Below the pieces are notes generated by a model that ran no database searches, was not told the DNA's origin, and was given only the letters and a program-made list of their open reading frames with translations. Shown piece after piece: positions 1 to 10,876 of a DNA stretch of 64,000 nt. How positions within the stretch are numbered: the first letter of the stretch is position 1; each line of letters begins with the position of its first letter. Origin of the DNA: CAVUEG01 sp963740525. GTDB lineage: Bacteria > Actinomycetota > Actinomycetes > Propionibacteriales > Nocardioidaceae. Where the stretch lies: contig CAVUEG010000006.1 of the NCBI GenBank assembly GCA_963740525.1, forward strand, positions 186,001 to 250,000, in the 5' to 3' direction. A program made the position numbers and the translations under genes.

Positions 1-536
1 TCGACGACCTCGCCGTCGTTGGTGGCCTTGAGGTCCATCACCACGAAGTCCCCGTCGGCGGCGGCGCGCTCGACGTCGTTGAGGGTGGCGAAGCGCTCAC
101 GGAGGTTCTGAACCTGCTCCTCGACGTCGGCGTCGGTGACCTCGATGTCGTCGACGCTCACCTCGAGGCCGTCGTACTCGGGCAGCGTCAGCTCGGGACG
201 GATGTCCATCTCGGCGGTGAACTCGAGGCGGTCGTTGTCCTCGAACGTGGTGATGTCGATCTCGGGCTGAGCCAGCGGCTGGAGCTCGTTCGCCTGCAGG
301 GCCTCGACATAGAGGCGCGGGAGCGCGTCGTTGATCGCCTCGTCCAGCACCGCGGCACGGCCGACCTGGCGGTCGATGACCGCGGGCGGCACCTTGCCAC
401 GGCGGAAACCGGGGACATTGATCTGCTTGGCGATCTTCTGGTACGCGGCGTCGAGGCTCGGCTTCAGCTCCTCGAACGGCACCTCGACGGTGAGCTTGGC
501 CCGGGTGGGGCTCAAGGTCTCGACGGCGCTCTTCAC
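1..536 (-). CDS. tig: Trigger factor, N-terminal part (runs off the window)
   Basis: Ribosome-bound chaperone and peptidyl-prolyl isomerase acting on nascent chains. The visible N-terminal ~178 residues begin VKSAVETLSPTRAKLTVEVP and contain the ribosome-docking signature GFRRGKVPP (about residues 42-50). The following residues enter the region before the FKBP domain. The start is set at GTG 536: AGGAG lies six bases upstream, whereas the ATG at 542 touches that Shine-Dalgarno. The C-terminal PPIase and arm domains lie outside the window. tRNA-Pro sits just upstream on the same strand. Identification is firm; only the length is unknown. Confidence 0.95.
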   Translation of the reverse strand, partial: MKSAVETLSPTRAKLTVEVPFEELKPSLDAAYQKIAKQINVPGFRRGKVPPAVIDRQVGRAAVLDEAINDALPRLYVEALQANELQPLAQPEIDITTFEDNDRLEFTAEMDIRPELTLPEYDGLEVSVDDIEVTDADVEEQVQNLRERFATLNDVERAAADGDFVVMDLKATNDGEVV

Positions 537-593
537 AGACATCTCCTCATGTTGCTTTTCGTTGCGTGTGGGGCACTGGGACGGTGGCACGGT

Positions 594-669
594 TGGTCGG
601 GGCGACAGGACTCGAACCTGCGGTCTCCTGCTCCCAAAGCAGGCGCGCTAGCCACTACGCTACGCCCCG
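594..669 (-). tRNA. tRNA-Pro (TGG anticodon)
   Basis: The minus strand folds into a complete cloverleaf. The acceptor stem is CGGGGCG/CGCCCCG, the anticodon stem CCTGC/GCAGG holds the loop TTTGGGA (anticodon TGG), and the T-loop is TTCGAGT. Discriminator A and CCA (positions 594-596) are encoded. It reads CCA/CCG-type proline codons and lies upstream of tig on the same strand. Confidence 0.95.
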
Positions 670-803
670 GTCGGATGACCCCCGGGAGTCTAGTCGACAC
701 CCCGGTGGTTGAAAGAATCGTGAAGTTGCCGGCCGCGATGCCGGCCCCACGATCGAGCTGTGGCACCATTGTCCGCGCACCAGGTCAGCACTGATCGGGG
801 CAG

Positions 804-877
804 GCGGATGTAGCTCAATGGTAGAGCCTCAGTCTTCCAAACTGACTACGCGGGTTCGATTCCCGTCATCCGCTCCA
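804..877 (+). tRNA. tRNA-Gly (TCC anticodon)
   Basis: The acceptor stem GCGGATG pairs with CATCCGC. The anticodon loop CTTCCAA gives anticodon TCC, and the T-loop is TTCGATT. Discriminator T and CCA are encoded at the 3' end. It is divergent from tRNA-Pro and convergent with the SpoIIE phosphatase gene. Confidence 0.95.
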
Positions 878-907
878 GACCTCACGGAGCCGGGCCACGA
901 GAGCCGC

Positions 908-2020
908 TCAGCGGCGGTGGACCAGGAGCAGGGCGCGGTCGTCGTTGGCCGAGTCCAGCCGGTCGACCAGCTTGCGGGCGCCGCTCTCGAAGCCCGCACG
1001 CAGCAACCGCTCCCCTTGCCCGACCAGCTTGTCGATGCCCAGCGAGATGTCCCGCTCGGGCGTCTCGACCAGGCCGTCGGTGTAGAGCAGCATCGCGTCG
1101 CCTCGACGCAGCGTGCCCGTCGAGCAGGTGAAGGTGGCGTCCGGGATCAGGCCCAGCACCGGCCCCTCCGTGTGGTGGACCAGCCAGCGGCCGGAGCCCG
1201 CCGACAGCTGGACCCCGGGCGGGTGCCCGGCCGACCGGAGCTCGAAGTCACCCGAGGCCAGGTCCATGGAGAGGTGGATCGCCGTGGCGAAACCCTCGTC
1301 CCAGTCCAGCCGCAGCAGGTACTCGTTGGCAGCCGGGAGGAACGCGCCCGCGGGGAGCGCCGCGATCAGCCCGTTGAACGCTCCCGACAGCAGCAGGGCC
1401 CGGGTCCCCGCCTGCTCTCCCTTGCCGGAGACGTCGGTCACCACCAGGTCGAGTCGAGACCCGGTCCGCGACTTGCTGGCCACGATGAAGTCACCCGCGA
1501 AGGAGGAGCCGCCCGCGGAGCGCATGACGGCCTCGACGTACCACTGGCGGGGCAGCTCGGGGATCGCGCCCTGGTTGCTGATCCGGTCACGCAGGTCCAC
1601 CAGCATCGACTCGCCGCGGGGGCCGGAGACACCGAGCCTGGAGCGACGGAACGACGAGAGCAGGATGGCGAGGGCCAGGATGAAGAGCACGATCAGCCGG
1701 ATCAGGTTGTGGTTCGCCGTGATGTCCTCCTGCGCAGCCATCACGACCGTCGCTGCGAGGACGAAGACGACGAACCACGGCAGCGTGCGGGGGCTCAGGA
1801 CCAGGCTGCTGAAGTACAAGGGCAGGACGAGAACGCTGAACGGCCAGATCTGCACCTCGGCCAGGCTCGATGCCGCGGCGGCGAGCACAAGGGCGACCAG
1901 GGCGAAGAGCCAGTAGCGCTCGTTCGACCAGGCCCGCCGGAAGGCGCGCATCCAGGTCTGCCGAGCGGAACGCTGGGTGAGCCGGCCTGTGGCACGCAGG
2001 GTCTGGCCGGGGGCGCTCAT
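908..2020 (-). CDS. Membrane-anchored PP2C-type (SpoIIE/RsbU-like) serine phosphatase
   Basis: 370 residues. About residues 35-120 hold three or four hydrophobic helices. From about 145 there is a SpoIIE/PP2C domain with the metal-binding signatures SFAGDF and TDVSGKG, then AGHPPG, DAMLLYTDGLVE and a terminal ND-RALLLV element. Family members dephosphorylate anti-anti-sigma factors in partner-switching pathways; the partner here is not visible. It is the last gene of a minus-strand run rpiB - nei-like - phosphatase, 37 bp after the glycosylase, and has no sensory domain beyond the membrane segment. The fold is secure; the target is inferred. Confidence 0.85.
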   Translation of the reverse strand: MSAPGQTLRATGRLTQRSARQTWMRAFRRAWSNERYWLFALVALVLAAAASSLAEVQIWPFSVLVLPLYFSSLVLSPRTLPWFVVFVLAATVVMAAQEDITANHNLIRLIVLFILALAILLSSFRRSRLGVSGPRGESMLVDLRDRISNQGAIPELPRQWYVEAVMRSAGGSSFAGDFIVASKSRTGSRLDLVVTDVSGKGEQAGTRALLLSGAFNGLIAALPAGAFLPAANEYLLRLDWDEGFATAIHLSMDLASGDFELRSAGHPPGVQLSAGSGRWLVHHTEGPVLGLIPDATFTCSTGTLRRGDAMLLYTDGLVETPERDISLGIDKLVGQGERLLRAGFESGARKLVDRLDSANDDRALLLVHRR

Positions 2021-2057
2021 CGGGTCACCTCGGGGTGGAGTCGGACTCTGTCGCCCG

Positions 2058-2894
2058 TCACTGTACGGCGCGCGACCGGAACTTCGGCTGACACCGGGCG
2101 CACCAGAACAAATTTCGAGTGAGCAGCACGTCGGTGCGGACCTTGGATCCGCACACCAGGCACGGCTGACCGTGCCTCCGGTACACGTACACCTCGCCTC
2201 CGTGGTCGTCCACGCGCGGCGGCCTCCCCATCGCCTCGGGGGTGTGCTCGGGGCGCACGGTGTCGATCCTCCCGGTCCGGAAACCCTCGGCCATCAGCTC
2301 GACCAGGTCCTGCCACATGGCGGTGAACTGGCCGGCCCGCAACGTCCCTCCTGGTCGAAGCGGATGGATGCGGTGCCTGAACAGCAGCTCCGCGCGGTAC
2401 ACGTTTCCGACTCCGGCGAGCACGCTCTGGTCCATGAGCAGACCCCCGATCGGGGCTCGGCTGCGCCGGACCCGGTGCCACGCCAGGTCGGGGTCGGCCT
2501 CGACACGCAGGGGGTCCGGGCCCATCCGGGCGACGATGGCGTCACGCTGCTCGGGCGTGAGCAGGTCGCAGGCAGTGGCGCCCCTCAGGTCGGCGTACGC
2601 CGTGTCGTCGGGTCGGACCAGACGCAGCCGCACCTGTCCCACCGGCAGCGGCGCCGGCCCGTCGCGAAGGTCGAACCGCCCGTAGAGACCGAGGTGCACG
2701 TGCACGAAGCGCTCGCCTTCGAAGGCTACGAAGAGGTGCTTGCCCCAGGACTCGGCGCCGGTGACGACCTGGCCGTCGAGAAGAGCCGCAGCACCCGCGA
2801 AACGCCCCTGCGGGCTGGACACGCGCACGGGCCCGCCCGCGAATGTCTGCCTGAGGTCGCGCGCCAGGCGGTGCAGCGTGTGTCCCTCGGGCAT
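2058..2894 (-). CDS. Fpg/Nei family DNA glycosylase (Nei2-like)
   Basis: 278 residues. Base-excision repair glycosylase/AP lyase acting on oxidised bases. The N-terminus MPEGHT supplies the catalytic Pro2 and Glu3 typical of endonuclease VIII-like members; Fpg proper has PELPE. The H2TH region is around DQSVLAGVGNVYRAELLF. The C-terminal zinc finger CLVC-x16-CARC is intact, and length is normal. The ATG start overlaps the rpiB stop by four bases (ATGA), so translation is probably coupled. Subfamily choice (Nei2 versus other Nei) is inference. Confidence 0.88.
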   Translation of the reverse strand: MPEGHTLHRLARDLRQTFAGGPVRVSSPQGRFAGAAALLDGQVVTGAESWGKHLFVAFEGERFVHVHLGLYGRFDLRDGPAPLPVGQVRLRLVRPDDTAYADLRGATACDLLTPEQRDAIVARMGPDPLRVEADPDLAWHRVRRSRAPIGGLLMDQSVLAGVGNVYRAELLFRHRIHPLRPGGTLRAGQFTAMWQDLVELMAEGFRTGRIDTVRPEHTPEAMGRPPRVDDHGGEVYVYRRHGQPCLVCGSKVRTDVLLTRNLFWCARCQPKFRSRAVQ

Positions 2895-3397
2895 CAGGCC
2901 TCGTGGCCCAGCGCCGACTCCGGAAGGGGCGGGAGGTCCCCCGTCGTCTCGTAGTCACGCAGCATCGCGATCCGGCGGGTGTGACGCTCCTCGCCGGAGT
3001 AGGCGGTGTCGAGGAAGATCCCCACGAAGCGGGTCATCTCCTCGAGCGTGTGCATCCTTCCACCGACGGAGACGACGTTGGCGTCGTTGTGCTCGCGGGA
3101 GAGGGCGGCGGTCTCGTCGCTCCAGACCAGCGCGGCCCGGACACCCTTCACCTTGTTCGCGGCGATCTGCTCCCCGTTGCCGGACCCGCCCACGACCACC
3201 CCGCGACTGTCGACGTCCGCGGCGGCGTCCGCGGCCACCGCCTCCGCCGCACGGAGGCAGAAGACCGGGTAGTCGTCGAGGGCGTCGTATTCCCACGGGC
3301 CATGGTCGACCGGCTCGTGGCCGTGGTCGCGCAGCCAGTGCACCAGATGGTCCTTGAGCTGGAGGCCGGCGTGGTCGGATCCGAGGTGAACGCGCAT
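2894..3397 (-). CDS. rpiB: Ribose-5-phosphate isomerase B
   Basis: 167 residues. Interconverts ribose 5-phosphate and ribulose 5-phosphate in the pentose phosphate pathway. It starts MRVHLGSDHAG with the phosphate/base-binding SDHAG, and carries GGSGNGEQIAANK around residue 70-82. As in mycobacterial RpiB, the base is expected to be Glu (E76) because the Cys of the E. coli enzyme is absent. The reading frame extends upstream without family similarity, so ATG 3397 is chosen. It heads a coupled run with the Nei-like glycosylase and phosphatase. Confidence 0.92.
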   Translation of the reverse strand: MRVHLGSDHAGLQLKDHLVHWLRDHGHEPVDHGPWEYDALDDYPVFCLRAAEAVAADAAADVDSRGVVVGGSGNGEQIAANKVKGVRAALVWSDETAALSREHNDANVVSVGGRMHTLEEMTRFVGIFLDTAYSGEERHTRRIAMLRDYETTGDLPPLPESALGHEA

Positions 3398-3479
3398 GCG
3401 GGGATTCTTGCAGACCTCGTCAGCCCGCCGACCTGGGTGAGCCGCACCCGGCGAGCCACTGGCTGTGCGAGGCTGACGT

Positions 3480-4793
3480 ATGGGTTTCGTCCGTCTCCAG
3501 GCACTGGCAGAGAAGCTCCGTGGGTCCTTCTGGCCGGTGCCGGGACTCGCGCTGGTGCTCGCGCTCGCCGCCGGACTGCTGCTGCCGCACGTGCACGTCG
3601 CCACCGAGGGCGCGCTCGCCAGGGTCGTGTTCGCCGGTGACGCGGCCGGCGCCCGGGGGGTGCTCGGGGCGATCGCCGGGTCGGTGATCACCGTGACCAG
3701 CCTGACGTTCTCGATCACGATCGTCACCCTGCAGCTGGCCTCGAGCCAGTTCTCGCCACGGCTGCTCCGCACGTTCCTGCGCGACCTGCGCGTCCAGTCG
3801 GTGCTCGGGGTCCTGCTGGCCACCTTCGTCTACAGCCTCACCGTTCTGCGCGTCGTGGGGCCCGGGGGCCGGGACGGCGTACCGGACGTCGCGGTCACCG
3901 TCGCCTACCTGCTCGTGCTGGCGAGCGTCAGCGCCCTGGTCTGGTTCATCCAGCACATCGTGGACGTGATCCGGGTGGACACCCTGATGCGGGACGTCGC
4001 CGCGGAGACGCGGTCCCTGATCGACCGCACGTACCCGCGCGACGAGGACCGGCCCCCCGCCGACCTCACCTCCAGTCTTCCGCCCGACGGGCAGCCGGTG
4101 TCGGCGCACACGTCGGGGTTCCTGCTCGCCACCGACCACGAGGCGCTCGCCCGCTGGGCCGGCGAGCAGGACGCCGTGGTCAGCGTCGACCGCGTCCCAG
4201 GCACCTGGGTGACCCGGGGCACCCCGTGGGCGCGGGTCTGGGGGGTCGAGGCGACGGACGACGTGGCGGGGGCGCTCTCCGCGCGGGTCGCGTTCGGCGT
4301 GGAGCGGACCCTTCAGCAAGACGTCGAGTTCGGTCTGCGACAGCTCGTGGACGTGGCCGCGAAAGCGCTGTCCCCGGGCGTCAACGACCCCACCACGGCC
4401 GTGCACACGCTGGGGCACGTCGCAGACCTGATGGCCTCCCTGGCCAGCCGCTCGCTGGGCCCGCGGGTGGTCCGTGACGACCAGGGCACGGTTCGTGCGG
4501 TGCTGGCACGGCCGACGTTCGCCGACCACCTGGAGGTGGCCTGCGGGCAGGTGCGCCGCTACGGGTGCGCCGAGCCGGACCTGGTGCACGCGCTGGTCGA
4601 CCTGCTGGCCGATGTCGGCCGTCAGGTACGGACCGTCGAGCGCCTCGACGCGGTCCGCGAGCAGCTGGCGGCGCTCGCCGCGGATGCCCGTCGCGCGATC
4701 GCCTCGCCGCACGACGCTGCCGCCGTCGGCCGGCATGTCGCGGACGTGGAGTCGCTCCTCGACTCGGTCCGGGTCAGCCCGCGCGACGGCTGA
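3480..4793 (+). CDS. DUF2254 family membrane protein
   Basis: 437 residues. The N-terminal third has about four transmembrane helices: roughly residues 17-37, 60-85, 105-125 and 138-160. It includes the family-typical stretch SLTFSITIVTLQLASSQFSPR. The remainder is a soluble region with the conserved ALSPGVNDPTTA segment. The molecular function of DUF2254 is not established. It is divergent from rpiB, and its 3' end converges with the next gene leaving a 9-bp gap. Recognition rests on the N-terminal signature and topology. Confidence 0.8.
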   Translation: MGFVRLQALAEKLRGSFWPVPGLALVLALAAGLLLPHVHVATEGALARVVFAGDAAGARGVLGAIAGSVITVTSLTFSITIVTLQLASSQFSPRLLRTFLRDLRVQSVLGVLLATFVYSLTVLRVVGPGGRDGVPDVAVTVAYLLVLASVSALVWFIQHIVDVIRVDTLMRDVAAETRSLIDRTYPRDEDRPPADLTSSLPPDGQPVSAHTSGFLLATDHEALARWAGEQDAVVSVDRVPGTWVTRGTPWARVWGVEATDDVAGALSARVAFGVERTLQQDVEFGLRQLVDVAAKALSPGVNDPTTAVHTLGHVADLMASLASRSLGPRVVRDDQGTVRAVLARPTFADHLEVACGQVRRYGCAEPDLVHALVDLLADVGRQVRTVERLDAVREQLAALAADARRAIASPHDAAAVGRHVADVESLLDSVRVSPRDG

Positions 4794-4802
4794 GCCGTCC
4801 GT

Positions 4803-5324
4803 TCAGCCGGTCGGGCCCTTCTCGCGGACGTCGGCCACGTGTGCCATCGCCTCCCGGAGCTCGTCCAGCCACGAGTCGGCGTGCTCCTCGACGAGCCGCA
4901 CGCACCATGCGAGCGCCTCCGAGCGGGACCGGGCGACACCGGCATCGATCAGGGTGTCGAGCACCTTGCGCTGCGGCTGTTTGAGCCGCGTCATCACCGG
5001 GACCGCGATGTGCGTGAACAGTTCCTCGCGGGGGCCCACGACCACGCCCCAGGAGACCTTGCGCTCGAAGCGGTGCTCGGCCTCGCGGGCCAGAGCCATC
5101 CGCTGCTCCCGAGTCTCCTCCCGGAACGCCTTGGCCCGGCCGGCCCGAGCCTCGGCGGCCCCGACCTCGCTGACATCCTCGGCGCTCGGCACGTCCGGGA
5201 CGCTCACCACGACGGTGATCTCCTCGCGGTCGACCTCGATTCGAGGAGCCACGTGCTGCCACTCCTCCGGCAGGCGTCCGGTGAACCAGCCCCCGACCCG
5301 CTCCTGGGTCTCGTTTGTAATCAT
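4803..5324 (-). CDS. Conserved hypothetical protein, possible ribbon-helix-helix C-terminus
   Basis: 173 residues, not recognised. It has an N-terminal beta-rich half (EEITVVVSVPDVP), a charged Ala/Arg/Glu helix in the middle, and a C-terminal stretch (RKVLDTLIDAGVARSRSEALAW) that resembles the helix-turn-helix part of ribbon-helix-helix proteins. ATG 5324 is preferred to the in-frame GTG at 5342, because TAATCT lies seven bases before the ATG, as in other leaderless genes here. A palindrome of GTAATC half-sites covers that promoter, suggesting self-regulation. DNA binding is inference only. Confidence 0.6.
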   Translation of the reverse strand: MITNETQERVGGWFTGRLPEEWQHVAPRIEVDREEITVVVSVPDVPSAEDVSEVGAAEARAGRAKAFREETREQRMALAREAEHRFERKVSWGVVVGPREELFTHIAVPVMTRLKQPQRKVLDTLIDAGVARSRSEALAWCVRLVEEHADSWLDELREAMAHVADVREKGPTG

Positions 5325-5338
5325 GTAATCGAGATTAC
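5317..5338. promoter_or_regulatory. Three GTAATC half-sites over the promoter/start of the 4803-5324 gene
   Basis: GTAATC occurs at 5317-5322 and 5325-5330 as a direct repeat of period 8, and its reverse complement GATTAC at 5333-5338. The last two form a perfect palindrome with a 2-bp centre. The palindrome covers the proposed -10 (TAATCT on the minus strand, 5332-5337), and the first copy lies inside the first codons. This arrangement fits a repressor operator, possibly autoregulatory. Confidence 0.45.
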
Positions 5339-5370
5339 TCACTATCAGCCCTCACACAAGGGCCGAACGG

Positions 5371-7167
5371 TCACTCCGCCAGCCGGGCCAGCTCCTCCTC
5401 GACCACCGAAGGGTCGAGCTTGGTGAAGACCGGGGTCGGCTTGCCGACCGCGGTGCCGACCTCCAGCGGGTGCCGGTGCCACGCCGGTGCGGTGGTGTAG
5501 TCACCGGCGATGATCGGGTACGGCGCGCCACCGTCGAGGTCCTCGACGTCCTGCAGCGCCGGCATCGGAGCGATCTCGCCGCTGCCCCCGAAAGTGCGGT
5601 CGACCTCGTTCGCGGAGAACGGCAGGAAGGGGCTGAGGATCAGGTTCAGGTCGCTCACGCACTGCGCGACGACGAAGAGGACCGTCCCGAGTCGCTCCCG
5701 CTGGTCGGGGTCCTTCGCGAGCTTCCACGGCTCGGTGTCGGAGACGTACTTGTTGACCTCCGCGACCACCCTCATCGCCTCGCCGACCGCCTGCTTCTGG
5801 CGGTGCCGCGCGATCAGGTCCCCGACAGTCGCGAACGCCGTCTCGACATTCGCGAGCAGCGCCTCGTCAGCCTCTGTCATCGGCCCCGGAGCGGGAACCT
5901 CTGCGAAGTTCTTCGAGATCAGCGTGGCCGTGCGGTTGACGAGGTTGCCCCAGCCGGCGACCAGCTCGTCGTTGGTCCGGCGTACGAACTCCGCCCAGGT
6001 GAAGTCCGAGTCCTGGTTCTCCGGCCCTGCGGCCGCCACGAAGTAGCGGAAGGCGTCCGGCTGGTAGCGGCTGAGCAGGTCGCGGACGTAGATGACGACC
6101 CGCTTGGACGAGGAGAACTTGCGCCCCTCCATCGTCAGGAACTCGCTCGAGACCACCTCGGTGGGCAGGTTCAGCTCACCGAAGGTCCCCGGCTTGCCGC
6201 CGCGCAGACCCTTGCCGGCGTACGCAAGGAGCTCGGCGGGCCAGATCTGGCTGTGGAAGGTGATGTTGTCCTTGCCCATGAAGTAGTACGACAGCGCCTC
6301 CGGGTCGTTCCACCACGCGCGCCAAGCCTCGGGATCGCCGCTGCGCCGGGCCCACTCGATGCTGGCCGACAGGTAGCCGATGACCGCGTCGAACCAGACA
6401 TAGAGCTTCTTGGTGGGGTTCTCGCGCCAGCCGTCGAGCGGGACGGCGATGCCCCAGTCGATGTCGCGGGTCATCGCGCGCGGCCGGATCTCCTTGAGGA
6501 TGTTCTGGCTGAACCGGATGACGTTGGGCCGCCACGTGTCCGAGGCCTCCCGCTCGTCGAGCCACTCGCCCAGGGCTTCGGCCAGGGCAGGCAGGTCGAG
6601 GAAGAAGTGCTGGGTCTCGATGAACTCCGGCGTCTCGCCGTTGATCTTCGATCGTGGGTTCAGCAGGTCGTGCGGGTCGAGCTGGTTGCCGCAGCTGTCG
6701 CACTGGTCGCCCCGGGCGCCGTCGTTGCCGCAGATCGGACAGGTGCCCTCGATGTACCGATCGGGCAGCGTGCGTCCGGTGGACGGTGAGATAGCGCCGT
6801 ACGTCGTCTGCTCGACGAAGTAGCCGTTGGCATGGACGCCGAGGAAGAGCTCCTGGACGACCGCGTGGTGGTTGCGGGTGCTGGTGCGCGTGTAGAGGTC
6901 GTAGGAGACCCCGAGCGCGCAGAGGTCCTCGGCGATCATCCGGTGGTACTTGTCGGCGAGCTCCTGGGGCGAGACGCCGGCCTCGTCGGCCGCGATCAGG
7001 ATCGGCGTGCCGTGCTCGTCGGTCCCCGAGACCATGAGCACGTCGTGTCCGGCCATCCGCATGTAGCGGCTGAATACGTCGGAAGGCACACCGAAACCGG
7101 CCACGTGGCCGATGTGGCGCGGGCCGTTTGCGTACGGCCAGGCGACGGCGGACAGGACTGAGGTCAT
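5371..7167 (-). CDS. metG: Methionyl-tRNA synthetase
   Basis: 598 residues. Charges tRNA-Met with methionine in the cytosol. The class I HIGH motif is at residues 18-21 in PYANGPRHIGH. The zinc-binding insert CPIC-x7-CDSC is near 143-157. The KMSKS-equivalent appears as KFSSSK near residue 350. The anticodon-binding helical domain follows and ends around SVVEEELARLAE; there is no C-terminal dimerisation domain. Length is normal for the actinobacterial form. It is flanked by the DsbA-like gene upstream on the same strand, 56 bp away. Confidence 0.96.
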   Translation of the reverse strand: MTSVLSAVAWPYANGPRHIGHVAGFGVPSDVFSRYMRMAGHDVLMVSGTDEHGTPILIAADEAGVSPQELADKYHRMIAEDLCALGVSYDLYTRTSTRNHHAVVQELFLGVHANGYFVEQTTYGAISPSTGRTLPDRYIEGTCPICGNDGARGDQCDSCGNQLDPHDLLNPRSKINGETPEFIETQHFFLDLPALAEALGEWLDEREASDTWRPNVIRFSQNILKEIRPRAMTRDIDWGIAVPLDGWRENPTKKLYVWFDAVIGYLSASIEWARRSGDPEAWRAWWNDPEALSYYFMGKDNITFHSQIWPAELLAYAGKGLRGGKPGTFGELNLPTEVVSSEFLTMEGRKFSSSKRVVIYVRDLLSRYQPDAFRYFVAAAGPENQDSDFTWAEFVRRTNDELVAGWGNLVNRTATLISKNFAEVPAPGPMTEADEALLANVETAFATVGDLIARHRQKQAVGEAMRVVAEVNKYVSDTEPWKLAKDPDQRERLGTVLFVVAQCVSDLNLILSPFLPFSANEVDRTFGGSGEIAPMPALQDVEDLDGGAPYPIIAGDYTTAPAWHRHPLEVGTAVGKPTPVFTKLDPSVVEEELARLAE

Positions 7168-7223
7168 GGCCGAATCCTAGAGAGGGGTCCGGCGGACCGA
7201 CGAACCGGTTTCCCCGGCCCCCC

Positions 7224-7829
7224 TCAGGAGAAGTCGGGCGAGGTGTCGCGGGTGCGCTTGATCTCGTAGAAGCCGGGCGTCGTGGCCACCAGCACACAGC
7301 CGTCCCACAGACGTCCGGCTGCCTCGCCGCGCGGGGCAGGGGTGACCACGGGCCCGAAGAACCCCACGCCGTCGACGCTGATCACGGGGGTCCCCACATC
7401 CATGCCCACCTGGTCCATCCCCTGGTGGTGCGACTTCTTGAGGATGTCGTCGTACTCGTCGGAGTCCATCGCGTCGGCGAGCGAATCCGGAAGACCGACC
7501 TCCGTCAGCGCCTCGAGGACCAGGTCGCGAGAGATCTCCCGACCCTCGAGGTGGAGCCGGTTGCCCAGTGCGGTGTACAGCGGGAGCAGCACGTCCTCGC
7601 CGTGGTTCTCCGCGGCGGCGACGGCGACGCGGACCGGACCCCAGGCCGGCTCGAGCATGGCGCGGTAGTCGTCCGGGATGTCCTTGTCGGCATTGAGGTA
7701 GGCGAGGCTCATCACGTGCCACGACACCTCGAGGTCGCGCACCTGCTCGACCTCCAACATCCAACGGGACGTGAGCCAGGCCCACGGGCAGAGAGGATCA
7801 AACCAAAAGTCCACCGAGTTCTTTGTCAT
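7224..7829 (-). CDS. DsbA-family protein, mycothiol-dependent reductase-like, CPWA active site
   Basis: 201 residues. It closely resembles the actinobacterial Rv2466c-type family (mycothiol-dependent thioredoxin-fold reductases that activate nitro-compounds): DFWFDPLCPWAW at residues 7-18, then HVMSLAYLN, AWGPVRVAVAA, a helical insert, KKSHHQGMDQVG and DVGTPVI. The family active site is usually CPWC; here the resolving cysteine is Ala, confirmed from the codons GCC TGG. A monothiol mechanism is therefore inferred. ATG 7829 is chosen over in-frame upstream Met codons because the family begins a few residues before DFWFDP. It is divergent from pepN. Confidence 0.85.
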   Translation of the reverse strand: MTKNSVDFWFDPLCPWAWLTSRWMLEVEQVRDLEVSWHVMSLAYLNADKDIPDDYRAMLEPAWGPVRVAVAAAENHGEDVLLPLYTALGNRLHLEGREISRDLVLEALTEVGLPDSLADAMDSDEYDDILKKSHHQGMDQVGMDVGTPVISVDGVGFFGPVVTPAPRGEAAGRLWDGCVLVATTPGFYEIKRTRDTSPDFS

Positions 7830-7926
7830 GATTTGCACTAACGCGAGCCGAGCCCGCTTCATTCCGTTGCGACACCGATACCTTTCGATGCCGAACCATT
7901 CATGTGTGGATGTCATGATGTCCGAC

Positions 7927-10476
<2,550 letters not shown>

Positions 10477-10480
10477 CGGC

Positions 10481-10876
10481 TCAGCTGACGTGGAGGGTCC
10501 GGGGCGCTCGCGCGTGCTCGGCGAGCTGGAGTACGCCGGTCTTGATGCCGCCGACGAGGTCGCCGGCGGCGAACGCCGACTGCATCGACATGGCGGCGAG
10601 CCGAACGCTCCCGTCGTCGAGGTGACGACGGACCTCGGCCCCAGTGACGATCTCGAGGATCCGCGCCGCGGGGTCGACGAGCACGAGGACACTCCGGTCC
10701 GGTGCGGTGAGTGAGGAGTGGAGCCGCTTCGCGAACGGGTGCGTCTCACCCTGCGAGGCACCGACGTAGACCGAGAACTCGAAACGGCTCACCGTCTCGG
10801 CGTCACGGATCGCCTTGTCCAGGTCGTGGCGTTGGCTCGCGGAGAACGCGTGGTCACCAGTGGGCACTTGCTCCAC
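10481..10876 (-). CDS. DUF5130 family protein (TPM-like domain)
   Basis: About 131 residues. It has the pattern of the actinobacterial DUF5130/TPM-like proteins: FSASQRHDLDKAI, FSVYVG, FAKRLHSSL, VLVLVDPAARILEIVTG and a C-terminal LVGGIKTGVLQL helix. Function is unknown. The start is uncertain: GTG 10876 and GTG 10867 both lie inside the end of the upstream membrane-protein gene, whose TGA is at 10854-10856, so translation is probably coupled. It converges with pepN, leaving only 4 bp. Confidence 0.75.
   Translation of the reverse strand: MEQVPTGDHAFSASQRHDLDKAIRDAETVSRFEFSVYVGASQGETHPFAKRLHSSLTAPDRSVLVLVDPAARILEIVTGAEVRRHLDDGSVRLAAMSMQSAFAAGDLVGGIKTGVLQLAEHARAPRTLHVS

Noticed and set aside
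728..746. Hairpin GCCGGC between tRNA-Pro and tRNA-Gly
   Set aside because: Only a six-base stem with no U tract, between divergent genes where a terminator is not expected.
818..2122. Long open frame opposite the SpoIIE phosphatase
   Set aside because: Antisense shadow of high-GC codon bias. The translation is low-complexity and has no family motifs.
5470..6789. Long open frame opposite metG
   Set aside because: The metG frame holds all catalytic motifs; the opposite frame is a composition artefact.
7830..7926. Possible riboswitch or operator in the dsbA-like/pepN spacer
   Set aside because: No inverted repeats or known riboswitch core could be found.
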